Shown: positions 1 through 6,518, counted from the first letter of the stretch. The stretch is DNA of 8,009 bases from an uncultured Anaerolineales bacterium (GCA_913040765.1 CAJWIA010000057.1:1-8009), one strand, 5' to 3'. Numbers and translations: made by a program. The notes: generated from the sequence alone by a model not told the origin.

Positions 1-90
1 TGGTTTACCGTCTTTACCTATTTCATTCCCCAATGTAGTAATTATTGTCCCAAAATTAGGATCGTCAGCTGAGTACTTATTTATAATCAT
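1..90 (-). CDS. Unrecognised protein, N-terminal 30 codons only (runs off left edge)
   Basis: An open frame starts with ATG at 90 and stays open for all 30 codons to the left edge. The product begins MIINKYSADDPNFG and ends at the edge with GNEIGKDGKP. An AAGG element lies 6 nt upstream of the ATG, a reasonable ribosome binding site. The nearest upstream in-frame stop (TAA at 118-120) precedes no other start, so this ATG is the natural choice. It lies 108 nt downstream of lgt on the same strand and could be the third gene of that transcript. No family is recognisable from so short a piece. The N-terminus is polar, with no signal peptide or membrane segment, so the product is probably cytoplasmic. 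A chance open frame is possible, but the ribosome binding site and the same-strand context favour a real gene. Confidence 0.5.
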   Translation of the reverse strand, partial: MIINKYSADDPNFGTIITTLGNEIGKDGKP

Positions 91-198
91 AATAAACCTT
101 GTGGAGGTTTTAACATATTAGCCCATTAGTTCCACGCTGCTGAAATTTTACCATTGATATAATAATCGCAAGTTTTGTGACATCAGTATTATCAGCAG

Positions 199-1011
199 CT
201 AACTTGTATTCTGTTTAGACATTTGTTTGCGATATATCAGTGCTACAACTGATGCTAGTGCTACGATAGCCATCAAAGTCTGGTTAGCATTTAGGGTAGC
301 GATTCTACTGCTATCTACCCTTATAAATTCTAGTAGGAATCTAATAGATGGATATACAACAAAGTAGCCTAATGTTATATCTCCCGGGATTAGTTTGCTG
401 TTGTGTTTACGATTAATCCATAGTAAGAAAATACAGCCGAGCAAATTAAGTATTGATTCGTATAGGAAAAGTGGGTGAAAGTATGAATGCTCGACGTATT
501 CCGGGGTTCGATTTTGTGGTGCAATATATATTCGCCAAGGAAGATCGGTTGGTAACCCATATAATTCTTGATTAACGAAATTTCCCCAGCGTCCAATCGC
601 TTGGCCAAGTAATACTGCTGGCATAAGTATATCAGCCCAGATCGGAAAGCTCTCCTTTTTTATTTTGGTGTAAATCCATAGAGTCAGCGCGCCTCCCAAT
701 AGCCCTCCGGGTATTCCTAATCCTCCCCTCCATAATTGTATTATCTTGACTGGGTCTGTAAAATAAGGGTTGGGTGCGCCTGCAGGCATCATGCTTGGTG
801 ATGGGGTCACAACGTGGTACAGTCTTGCACCTATTATTCCTCCTATTAAGAGCCACGTCAATAGATCCCAGACGAACAATGGATTGAGTTTAAGCCTTTT
901 AGCCTCGTATGAGGCCAGATAACCGCCTGCAATTGCACCTGTGACAATTATTACTCCATAGAACCTTATATACAGAGGCCCAAGATGAATTCCTAAGCTA
1001 TCTATTGACAT
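199..1011 (-). CDS. lgt: Prolipoprotein diacylglyceryl transferase (Lgt)
   Basis: This integral membrane enzyme transfers diacylglycerol from phosphatidylglycerol to the lipobox cysteine of prolipoproteins, the first step of lipoprotein maturation. The 270-residue length is normal for the family. Visible family signatures are GARLYHV (61-67), the Lgt signature GRWGNFVNQELYG (140-152), HPLFLYE (179-185) and a C-terminal RFLLEFIRVDS block (224-234) carrying the conserved arginine R231. About seven hydrophobic segments alternate with short polar loops. In the motif that reads HGG in proteobacterial Lgt, this protein has PGG (residues 101-103, within GGLGIPGG); actinobacterial and Chloroflexi-type enzymes also lack that histidine, so I do not read this as inactivation. 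The ATG at 1011 has no clear Shine-Dalgarno and lies 31 nt after the stop of the CDP-alcohol phosphatidyltransferase, suggesting co-transcription. The stop is TAG. Confidence 0.97.
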   Translation of the reverse strand: MSIDSLGIHLGPLYIRFYGVIIVTGAIAGGYLASYEAKRLKLNPLFVWDLLTWLLIGGIIGARLYHVVTPSPSMMPAGAPNPYFTDPVKIIQLWRGGLGIPGGLLGGALTLWIYTKIKKESFPIWADILMPAVLLGQAIGRWGNFVNQELYGLPTDLPWRIYIAPQNRTPEYVEHSYFHPLFLYESILNLLGCIFLLWINRKHNSKLIPGDITLGYFVVYPSIRFLLEFIRVDSSRIATLNANQTLMAIVALASVVALIYRKQMSKQNTS

Positions 1012-1042
1012 TTAGTGATGCTGTGTTGGATCATGTAAAACA

Positions 1043-1666
1043 CTAGTGGTTATACCATTGCTTGCGAACGTGTAGGACGCGTTGTACTGCTGTTATGTTT
1101 GCTAGCGGGGCAATTATCCATAAGGCTATTTCTGGATGATTGAACAATAGTGCTGGAGCGAGTACCAGGTATCTTTCTAGTCTTGTCATAAAGCCTACAT
1201 TGGCCTTGAACCCAAGGGCTTCGGCCCTTGCTCTGGTATATGACACCATTAGTGAGCCTACCAGAGCTAGTAGTACTAATACCGTAGACTGAGCAGCATT
1301 CGTGGTAGCATAATGCACTAATAAACCAAGCATTATGACTGATTCTGACCAACGGTCGCTTGTGGAGTCAACAAATGCTCCCCATGGGCTGATTGCTCCT
1401 TTAGCTCGAGCTGTTGCTCCATCAAGAGCATCTATTGGGCCCATTACAAGTATTATTATTCCGCCCCATAGAAAATTGCCTTGAGATAGGAAGTATGCTC
1501 CAATCATATTGCCTACTAGACCACTAAATGTTAGTACATTAGGATGTATTCCTAGCTTCACAATGTATTCTGCCACGGGAGCAAGTACAAAACTAAATAT
1601 CTGGCGTACCCAGTCGGTAAATGTGTGTAATGTGCCTAATCGATTTGCTGGTTCAGGGTTACTCAT
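1043..1666 (-). CDS. CDP-alcohol phosphatidyltransferase (phospholipid synthase)
   Basis: This membrane enzyme displaces CMP from a CDP-activated lipid with an alcohol to make a phospholipid. The full family signature D-x2-D-G-x2-A-R-x8-G-x3-D-x3-D is present: DALDGATAR followed by GAFVDSTSD. The four metal-binding/catalytic aspartates are residues 79, 82, 100 and 104 counted from the ATG at 1666. Before the motif comes LGIHPNVLTFSGL, the typical first-helix entry, and several hydrophobic helices follow. At 207 residues it is normal for the family. The substrate cannot be read from the motif: phosphatidylglycerophosphate, phosphatidylinositol-phosphate or a related product are all possible, and the overall style resembles actinobacterial/Chloroflexi PIP-synthase-like members. 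A TTG at 1690 would add eight residues (MITIHNPP), directly after an in-frame TAG. Neither start has a Shine-Dalgarno, and I prefer the ATG. It is the first gene of a minus-strand run with lgt. Confidence 0.92.
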   Translation of the reverse strand: MSNPEPANRLGTLHTFTDWVRQIFSFVLAPVAEYIVKLGIHPNVLTFSGLVGNMIGAYFLSQGNFLWGGIIILVMGPIDALDGATARAKGAISPWGAFVDSTSDRWSESVIMLGLLVHYATTNAAQSTVLVLLALVGSLMVSYTRARAEALGFKANVGFMTRLERYLVLAPALLFNHPEIALWIIAPLANITAVQRVLHVRKQWYNH

Positions 1667-1746
1667 AGGAGGATTGTGTATGGTGATCAACTACAGTCTA
1701 GATTTATCTTTAACGACCACAATTTAATTTGGTTCAATAAGCGTAT

Positions 1747-1764
1747 TTGATGATTAATCATTAA
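1747..1764. promoter_or_regulatory. Near-perfect palindrome in divergent spacer (possible operator)
   Basis: TTGATGATTAATCATTAA is an 18-bp inverted repeat with a single G/T mismatch per half. The inner 12 bp (1750-1761, ATGATTAATCAT) are perfectly self-complementary. It lies in the 262-bp spacer between the divergently transcribed phosphatidyltransferase and ferredoxin genes, a usual place for a dimeric repressor or activator. No regulator gene is adjacent, and AT-rich DNA yields palindromes by chance, so function is inferred only. Confidence 0.3.
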
Positions 1765-1773
1765 GCGTCTAAT

Positions 1774-1783
1774 ATCGATCGAT
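1774..1783. promoter_or_regulatory. Perfect 10-bp palindrome ATCGATCGAT in divergent spacer
   Basis: ATCGATCGAT is self-complementary and lies 12 bp right of the 18-bp palindrome, so the spacer carries two dyads close together. It could be a regulator site, or just a chance stack of GATC motifs. There is no independent support. Confidence 0.2.
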
Positions 1784-1815
1784 GGGTCAAGTGCTCAGTT
1801 TACCATACATGTTAA

Positions 1816-1821
1816 TATAAT
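1816..1821 (+). promoter_or_regulatory. Candidate -10 box for the ferredoxin gene
   Basis: A perfect TATAAT sits 107 nt upstream of the ferredoxin ATG. No good -35 match is found 16-18 bp upstream (around GCTCAG, 1793-1798). A second AT-rich candidate, TAAAAT at 1862-1867, also lacks a -35. The assignment is weak in this AT-rich spacer. Confidence 0.3.
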
Positions 1822-1928
1822 GTCTAATCTGAATAGGTAATAACTAACTGAATTTATGGTGTAAAATAGCTTTATCAAATACTAGGAAGAATTGTTAATT
1901 AGTAGTAGGCAATAGGAAAGGAAGTAAC

Positions 1929-2285
1929 ATGCCAAAATTAAAGATTGAAGGTGTTGGAAAATTTGATGTGGATAATGGTACTCGTTTAGTGTTGGCAATT
2001 AGTGACAATGATGGCGACATCAATCATGCTTGTGGTGGGAATGCAAGATGTACTACATGTAGAGTGAAGTTTATTAGTGGGGAGCCGGACAAATATACAA
2101 AGGCAGAATATGAGAAACTGAATCAAACCAATTCTATTGGGGAATATAGGTTATCTTGCCAATGTCTAGTTGGTGGGGATATGTCTGTAATCGTATTGGA
2201 TAGATTTAGTGCTTCAGGACGACCCGATCCAGGGTCCCGTCCAGATAATAATATAACTCCAAATGCTGAATGGGTTACCCTCTAA
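1929..2285 (+). CDS. 2Fe-2S ferredoxin
   Basis: This is a small soluble electron carrier of the [2Fe-2S] beta-grasp fold, 118 residues long. Three cluster cysteines lie in the C-x5-C-x2-C motif CGGNARCTTC (C35, C41, C44), the spacing of adrenodoxin/bacterial-type rather than plant photosynthetic ferredoxin. The fourth ligand is most likely C77 in RLSCQC; C79 is an extra nearby cysteine. The N-terminal strand pattern (MPKLKIEGVGKFDVDNGTRL) fits the fold. After residue ~94 a polar Pro/Gly/Asp-rich tail of about 24 residues (GRPDPGSRPDNN...) extends beyond the core. The start is supported by AAGGA at 1918-1922, 6 nt before the ATG. It stands alone, divergent from the phosphatidyltransferase and convergent with the aminotransferase, so its redox partner cannot be inferred from context. 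Confidence 0.93.
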   Translation: MPKLKIEGVGKFDVDNGTRLVLAISDNDGDINHACGGNARCTTCRVKFISGEPDKYTKAEYEKLNQTNSIGEYRLSCQCLVGGDMSVIVLDRFSASGRPDPGSRPDNNITPNAEWVTL

Positions 2286-2321
2286 TCACTTAACAAAACC
2301 ATTATTTGTATTTTTGTCTCT

Positions 2322-2339
2322 AGGCCAAAACATTGGCTT
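2322..2339. terminator. Weak bidirectional hairpin between convergent genes
   Basis: GCCAA (2324-2328) pairs with TTGGC (2333-2337) around a 4-nt AACA loop, and a G-T and an A-T pair extend the stem to 7 bp. It lies in the 59-bp gap between the convergent ferredoxin and aminotransferase genes, where a shared terminator is expected. There is no clean T-tract on either side, so it is at best a weak intrinsic terminator. Confidence 0.35.
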
Positions 2340-2344
2340 GCAAC

Positions 2345-3235
2345 TTAGGGTTGATGCGTGTTGGTGTAGGACGCTTGGTAGGATTTCATTAGTAAGCCCA
2401 TGCGGTTAGTGAGATAGCCGGGTTTGCCATCACCTATAATTTGCTTGTCGACTCTTACTACAGGCACAACATTTCTCGTTGAAGACGCAAAAAACATTTC
2501 TTTGATAGCACCTAAATTGCTCAGCATGATGTTTTTTTCTGACACCTGTATATCATTAGATTTTGCTAAATCTAATATGACCTTTCTAGTAATTCCATCA
2601 AGTATTGTGCCGTCTAATGGTGGCGTTAGTAAGTGATCGTGTTGATCCACAACAAATATACTAAAAGTGGTTCCTTCCAATATTGTATTATTGTCTAATG
2701 GTGAGACGAATAAGGCATCGTCTGCTTTGTAGTGCTGCACCACTGTTTGATTTGCAACTACTGCGCCAATATAACTAAGTAATTTTACTTCGGGCCATTC
2801 TCTTTGGTAGACAAAGCTTGCTAGTGATATTCCATCTTGGTACCATAAATCGGGAGGGGACGTCAGTGGAGAGGCTACAATATACAGGTGTGCTGGTTGA
2901 TTTGGTACCATTGTGCCTGGTTTGGGCGAGCCGCCGCTGTACATAATTTGCATGATCATATCGTCTGCTGGAGAATTCTTGTTAACCAATGCAAATATTA
3001 TCTCTCGTAGCTTTTCGGCATTATGAGGGAGTTGCATTTCTAGTATTTGCGCTGAGCTAAATAGGCGCTCAATGTGATTTTCCAGTCGAAAAACATTACC
3101 CTTGTTTAAGGTCCTACAAGATGTAAATATTCGGTAGCCACGAAAAGTTCCTAACATGTCTTGCGAGACATTAATGCTTAGGTCATTTGTCAGGACAAAT
3201 TCACCGTTAGCGTATGAATAGATCGATTTTGCCAT
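2345..3235 (-). CDS. Class IV PLP-dependent aminotransferase (BCAT / D-amino-acid transaminase / aminodeoxychorismate lyase type)
   Basis: This is a fold-type IV pyridoxal-phosphate enzyme of 296 residues. Visible family features are FRLENHIERLFSSA (49-62), the early substrate/phosphate-side arginine region; VKLLSY with K151 as the likely Schiff-base lysine; ILEGTTFSIFVV (185-196) with conserved E187; PLDGTILDGITR (206-217), the PLP-phosphate loop; and EMFFASSTRNVVPVVRVD (246-263), the C-terminal conserved block. The fold is secure but the reaction is not. The family includes branched-chain aminotransferase (IlvE), D-alanine transaminase (Dat) and 4-amino-4-deoxychorismate lyase (PabC), which differ in active-site details I cannot assign confidently. 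The residue usually read as Asn after the conserved Glu block is replaced here (TFSIF instead of the common SNIF). No biosynthetic partner lies nearby. The ATG at 3235 has no clear Shine-Dalgarno. The gene is divergent from the FtsH-like gene. Confidence 0.9.
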   Translation of the reverse strand: MAKSIYSYANGEFVLTNDLSINVSQDMLGTFRGYRIFTSCRTLNKGNVFRLENHIERLFSSAQILEMQLPHNAEKLREIIFALVNKNSPADDMIMQIMYSGGSPKPGTMVPNQPAHLYIVASPLTSPPDLWYQDGISLASFVYQREWPEVKLLSYIGAVVANQTVVQHYKADDALFVSPLDNNTILEGTTFSIFVVDQHDHLLTPPLDGTILDGITRKVILDLAKSNDIQVSEKNIMLSNLGAIKEMFFASSTRNVVPVVRVDKQIIGDGKPGYLTNRMGLLMKSYQASYTNTHQP

Positions 3236-3357
3236 AATGTTTATTTTGGAATTGTATTACAGACATTGTGATAAAGGGCCTCATTATAAGCTTGATAGTG
3301 TTGAGACTATATTTTAGTATATTTTAATTGATATAACGTGTCCGTCTAATAAAATAG

Positions 3358-3385
3358 TTCATATGAGATTTATACATAGTATAAT
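3358..3385 (+). promoter_or_regulatory. Candidate promoter of the FtsH-like gene
   Basis: A perfect TATAAT (3380-3385) lies 16 bp after TTCATA (3358-3363), a 4/6 match to the -35 consensus, giving an untranslated leader of about 85 nt. A second AT box (TATAAAAT, 3403-3410) lies nearer the gene without a -35. The whole 3236-3477 spacer is strongly AT-rich, so chance matches are likely, and I see no other feature in it. Confidence 0.35.
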
Positions 3386-3467
3386 GTTCTCAGTGTATTG
3401 TATATAAAATAATTTGTAACGCTTTGATCTTGATTGTGCAAAGATGTTTATGCTAATTATGGATGAT

Positions 3468-3472
3468 AGGAG
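3468..3472 (+). promoter_or_regulatory. Shine-Dalgarno that fixes the FtsH-like start at 3478
   Basis: AGGAG followed by 5 nt (TGCAT) precedes the ATG at 3478. The upstream in-frame ATG at 3463 lies before this element and has no comparable site of its own, so translation most likely begins at 3478 (MNNSDESNE). Confidence 0.75.
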
Positions 3473-3477
3473 TGCAT

Positions 3478-5403
3478 ATGAATAATAGTGACGAATCAAA
3501 TGAGTTAGAGGGTAAAGTCGATACTAATAGTCGTAATAAGACGCAATCTAATGACTATGCAGAAACTGTGGAGCAGAAGACGCAAGATATAGCTGCGTCG
3601 GTTGGCAATCTAATATCTAAGCGTCGACAGATTTGGGAGATAACCCTTAATGTGATTCGTAGATCATGGTGGATGATACTAGCTATCGGAATGATAATGT
3701 GGGCATCTGCCGATCCTGGTGTGCTCAATTTGTTTTTATTGGGTATATCGTTTATAGGACGGCTTTTATTTGCCGTTCTATTCATGGTGGTGCAATTTGG
3801 GGCACTATTTTGGTTCATTAGTAGAACTAGAACAGTTGTGGTTAAACCTGGAGATGATAAACAGGTTACTTTTGATGATTATTGGGGACAGCCAGCTTTA
3901 CTAAGATTGGTAAAGCAGTGGATTAGCCTCCTCGGAGATCGAGACAAGTTTGTCGAGATGGGTGGACAGTACATTAATGGCCTAATGCTATTTGGAGAGC
4001 CCGGCACTGGAAAGACTTTATTAGCAAAAGCTATGGCTGGCGAAGCAGGTATAGCTTTTATGTCTGTGGAGGGATCTACATTTCGGGGTATGTTTTGGGG
4101 TATGGATACTCTAAAAATGATGACGTTTGTGAAAAAAGCCCGAAAATTGGCTAGGGAATACGGAGCATGTATTGCGTATATTGATGAAATAGATGCAGTT
4201 GGAATGAGTCGTGGGGGAGTTATGGGCGGTGGTCAAATGTCGGGTATGATGGGTGGTGGCATGATGAACGGTGCGTTGACACGCTTGCTTTATGAAATGG
4301 ATGGAATAAGCGAGCTTTCTCGAATGGACACATTAAAGGCGCGTATTAGAAAGATGCTAGGGAAAGAGCCTGTTAAGCGAGATTGGCATGTACTTTTTAT
4401 GGGTTCAACTAACCGTCCTGACGTACTTGATCCAGCTCTTTTAAGGCCAGGAAGATTTGATCAAATAATTAAAGTCGATAGGCCTGATCGTGTAGGACGT
4501 AAAGCAATTGTTCAAGGATATTTGTCAAAGATCAATCATGACGTAGCTATAGATGTTGATGCAATTGTTGCAGATACTCCAAGAGCTACGCCGGCACAGG
4601 TTATGTCGGCAATTACTAAGGATTCTGTTAGACGAGCACTGTTTGCTAATAGAGAGTACGTGAAGCAAGAAGACATTGACCAAGCTATCCAGGAACAATT
4701 AGTAGGAATGGCGAATCCAATTGAAGATATGGATCCGGTCTTGCTCAGACAAGTAGCTTATCATGAATCTGGCCATGCGATTGTTCAGCACTATGTGATG
4801 CCGGATCAACGCATATCTCGTGTGAGTATAGTTCGGAGGTCAAGTGGCACTTTAGGGTATATGTTGCCAGTGGATACTGTTGAGATGTATGGACAGCCGC
4901 TCAGAAGGATTGTTAGTCGAATAATGGTAGCTCTTGCGGGTCATTTGGCAGTGAAGGTATTTATGGGAGAATTTTGGACTGGAGCTACGGGGGATTATAA
5001 TATGGCTAGAATGGAGTTCCGAAACCTTGCGGTGCACGGATTTTTTGGTCCACCCGTATCTGAGTTGTACCGTGATGTGAAAGAACTTCAGTTTTCCGAT
5101 GAAAGAGTTGAAAGGATTTGGGTCAGTCTAGAGGATCAAATTGAAAAAATGCTGGTAGAACATGCCGATGAGGTTGAAGCTTTGGTAGAGCGGCTACTTG
5201 AAAGGCGAGATTTATCCAACAAAGAAGTATTGGAATTGCTAGGCAAAAATAGTTTGCAGTTAGCCCAAGATGAAGGTGTAGAGATGGAGAGTGTTTTGGA
5301 GCAAATAGGCACAAGTGTAGAGGGTTTAGAGTACAAGCGTAGACAGGCTAAAATAACAGCGTCAAAAGTAGATAGTGATACAACTAAAACTACTAATAGT
5401 TAA
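3478..5403 (+). CDS. Divergent membrane-bound AAA+ zinc metalloprotease (FtsH/M41-like)
   Basis: This is a membrane-anchored ATP-dependent protease related to FtsH, 641 residues from the chosen ATG. Order: a polar N-terminus (1-60); hydrophobic segments (~64-76 and ~82-114, two or three passes); AAA+ domain with Walker A GEPGTGKT (173-180), pore motif MFWG (205-208; canonical FtsH has MFVG), Walker B IAYIDEID (232-239) and the second region of homology GSTNRPDVLDPALLRPGRFD (309-328) with both arginine fingers; then an M41 peptidase with HESGH (429-433) and the third zinc ligand D506 in TGATGD; finally an acidic coiled-coil-like tail and a K/T/S-rich end. All catalytic residues are present, so it should be active. 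Differences from canonical FtsH: almost no extracytoplasmic domain between membrane segments, a Gly/Met-rich insertion at ~244-265, a further charged ~25-residue insertion before sensor 1, and loss of the usual GGRxAEE block (LAGHLAVKVF instead). It is probably a paralogue rather than the main FtsH. It is convergent with prfB, with 28 bp between. Confidence 0.9.
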   Translation: MNNSDESNELEGKVDTNSRNKTQSNDYAETVEQKTQDIAASVGNLISKRRQIWEITLNVIRRSWWMILAIGMIMWASADPGVLNLFLLGISFIGRLLFAVLFMVVQFGALFWFISRTRTVVVKPGDDKQVTFDDYWGQPALLRLVKQWISLLGDRDKFVEMGGQYINGLMLFGEPGTGKTLLAKAMAGEAGIAFMSVEGSTFRGMFWGMDTLKMMTFVKKARKLAREYGACIAYIDEIDAVGMSRGGVMGGGQMSGMMGGGMMNGALTRLLYEMDGISELSRMDTLKARIRKMLGKEPVKRDWHVLFMGSTNRPDVLDPALLRPGRFDQIIKVDRPDRVGRKAIVQGYLSKINHDVAIDVDAIVADTPRATPAQVMSAITKDSVRRALFANREYVKQEDIDQAIQEQLVGMANPIEDMDPVLLRQVAYHESGHAIVQHYVMPDQRISRVSIVRRSSGTLGYMLPVDTVEMYGQPLRRIVSRIMVALAGHLAVKVFMGEFWTGATGDYNMARMEFRNLAVHGFFGPPVSELYRDVKELQFSDERVERIWVSLEDQIEKMLVEHADEVEALVERLLERRDLSNKEVLELLGKNSLQLAQDEGVEMESVLEQIGTSVEGLEYKRRQAKITASKVDSDTTKTTNS

Positions 5404-5431
5404 GCATCTCTTATCTGCCAAGAATGAGCAA

Positions 5432-6518
5432 CTAGGCTTGCAGGTCGGTTCTTAGAAAAGCTTCCATAAGTTCATCGAGGTCGCCATCCAACACAGATTG
5501 AGCATTACCTATTTCGTGTAGAGTGCGGTGGTCTTTTACCAACTGATAAGGGTGAAGAATATACGATCTTATTTGGCTGCCCCACTCAGCTTTAACGTAG
5601 TCTCCTCGTAGATCGTCGAGTTCTTTTTGTCTTTGTATTTCTTGTGCTTCATATAGTTTTCCGCGTAAGACTTTCATGGCATTCTCTCTGTTTTGCGCTT
5701 GAGAACGTTGGTTTTGGCATTGAACTACTATTCCAGTGGGTATGTGCGTTATACGTACTGCGGTATCATTTTTTTGCATGTGCTGTCCTCCTGCGCCTTG
5801 GGCACGGAAGGTATCTATATTTAGATCCTTTGGGTTGATAGTGATTTCTGTTACTGTGTCAATGTCAGGTAATGCTTCAACCATAGCAAAGGATGTATGT
5901 CGTCTGTTGGCTGAATCAAATGGTGAAATGCGTACTAGGCGGTGGACTCCTCTTTCTGCTCGCAAATATCCGTAAGCATAAGGTCCATCTATGATTACTG
6001 TAACACTTTTGATGCCAGCTTCGTCACTAGTTGATTGGTCGATTATTTCTGTTGTATATCCGCGTGTTTCTGACCAACGCAAATACATTCGAAGTAACAT
6101 ACCGGCAAAATCTTGGGAGTCTACGCCTCCGGCTCCTGCATGGAGAGTGAGGATAGCATTGCCGCGCGAATGCTTGCCAGAAAGCATAGCTTCTACATCT
6201 AGTCTAGTAGTTCTATGCTCGATTTCTTCAACTTCGGTTGATAGTTCATCTCTAAGTGAACTGTCATCCATTTCTGCTAATTCTATTGCATCAGATATTC
6301 TGCGTATTAGATTTTCCCATTCCTGAATTTGTTCGCCTATTAGGGTGACTTGCTGCATTATTCGTCGAGCACTATCAGGGTTATCCCACAATTCGGGATC
6401 AACTGACTGCTTTTGAAGTGCAGATAGTTCTTGTTTTTTGCTTGTTATGTCAAAGACGCTCCATAAGAGTCTGTACTGTCTTATTAGTTTCTACTAATCT
6501 GGCAATTAAATCCTGCAT
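5432..6518 (-). CDS. prfB: Peptide chain release factor 2, with programmed +1 frameshift
   Basis: RF2 recognises UGA and UAA stop codons in the ribosomal A site and triggers peptide release. The coding region has two parts: ATG at 6518 through 22 codons (MQDLIARLVETNKTVQTLME..) to an in-frame TGA at 6450-6452; then, after a +1 shift that skips base 6452, codon GAC at 6449-6451 and on to TAG at 5432-5434. The joined product has 361 residues, close to the 365 of E. coli RF2. Key motifs in joined numbering are the SPF stop-codon recognition tripeptide (198-200), which separates RF2 from RF1, and the catalytic GGQ (243-245). A good Shine-Dalgarno (AAGGAG, 6525-6530) lies 6 nt before the ATG. Regulation is visible: low RF2 slows UGA reading and favours the shift, giving autogenous control. 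A caller that ignores the shift would start near TTG 6391 and lose the N-terminal 42 residues. Flanking GGQ, the sequence reads GGQHMQKND instead of the commoner GGQHVN. Confidence 0.97.
6449..6462 (-). other. prfB: RF2 programmed +1 ribosomal frameshift site
   Basis: Reading the minus strand, GGAG-CGT-CTT-TGA-C occupies 6462 to 6449. CTT-TGA-C is the slippery codon, stop and following C of the classical bacterial prfB site, and GGAG is the internal Shine-Dalgarno-like element exactly 3 nt before CTT, as in E. coli (AGGGGG-TAT-CTT-TGA-C). The upstream frame (22 codons with its own ribosome binding site) and the downstream RF2 frame meet precisely here. Confidence 0.95.

Noticed and set aside
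136..199. Inverted repeat GCTGCTGA ... TCAGCAGC flanking the end of lgt
   Set aside because: The arms are only 8 bp with a 48-nt loop and no T-tract, and the right arm overlaps the lgt stop. It is not convincing as a terminator.
3463..3465. ATG at 3463 as the start of the FtsH-like gene
   Set aside because: The AGGAG element lies downstream of it and is ideally spaced for the ATG at 3478.
5404..5431. Possible terminator between the convergent FtsH-like gene and prfB
   Set aside because: Only imperfect short complementarities (such as GCC...GGC) are visible, with no stable stem or T-tract.
5736..6326. Open frames on the plus strand opposite prfB (and similar antisense frames opposite other genes)
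   Set aside because: They lie wholly inside well-supported genes, lack ribosome binding sites and recognisable motifs, and behave as shadows of the coding strand.
6389..6391. TTG as the start of prfB
   Set aside because: It has no ribosome binding site and would drop 42 N-terminal residues of RF2. The upstream ATG plus the frameshift site explains the full family length.
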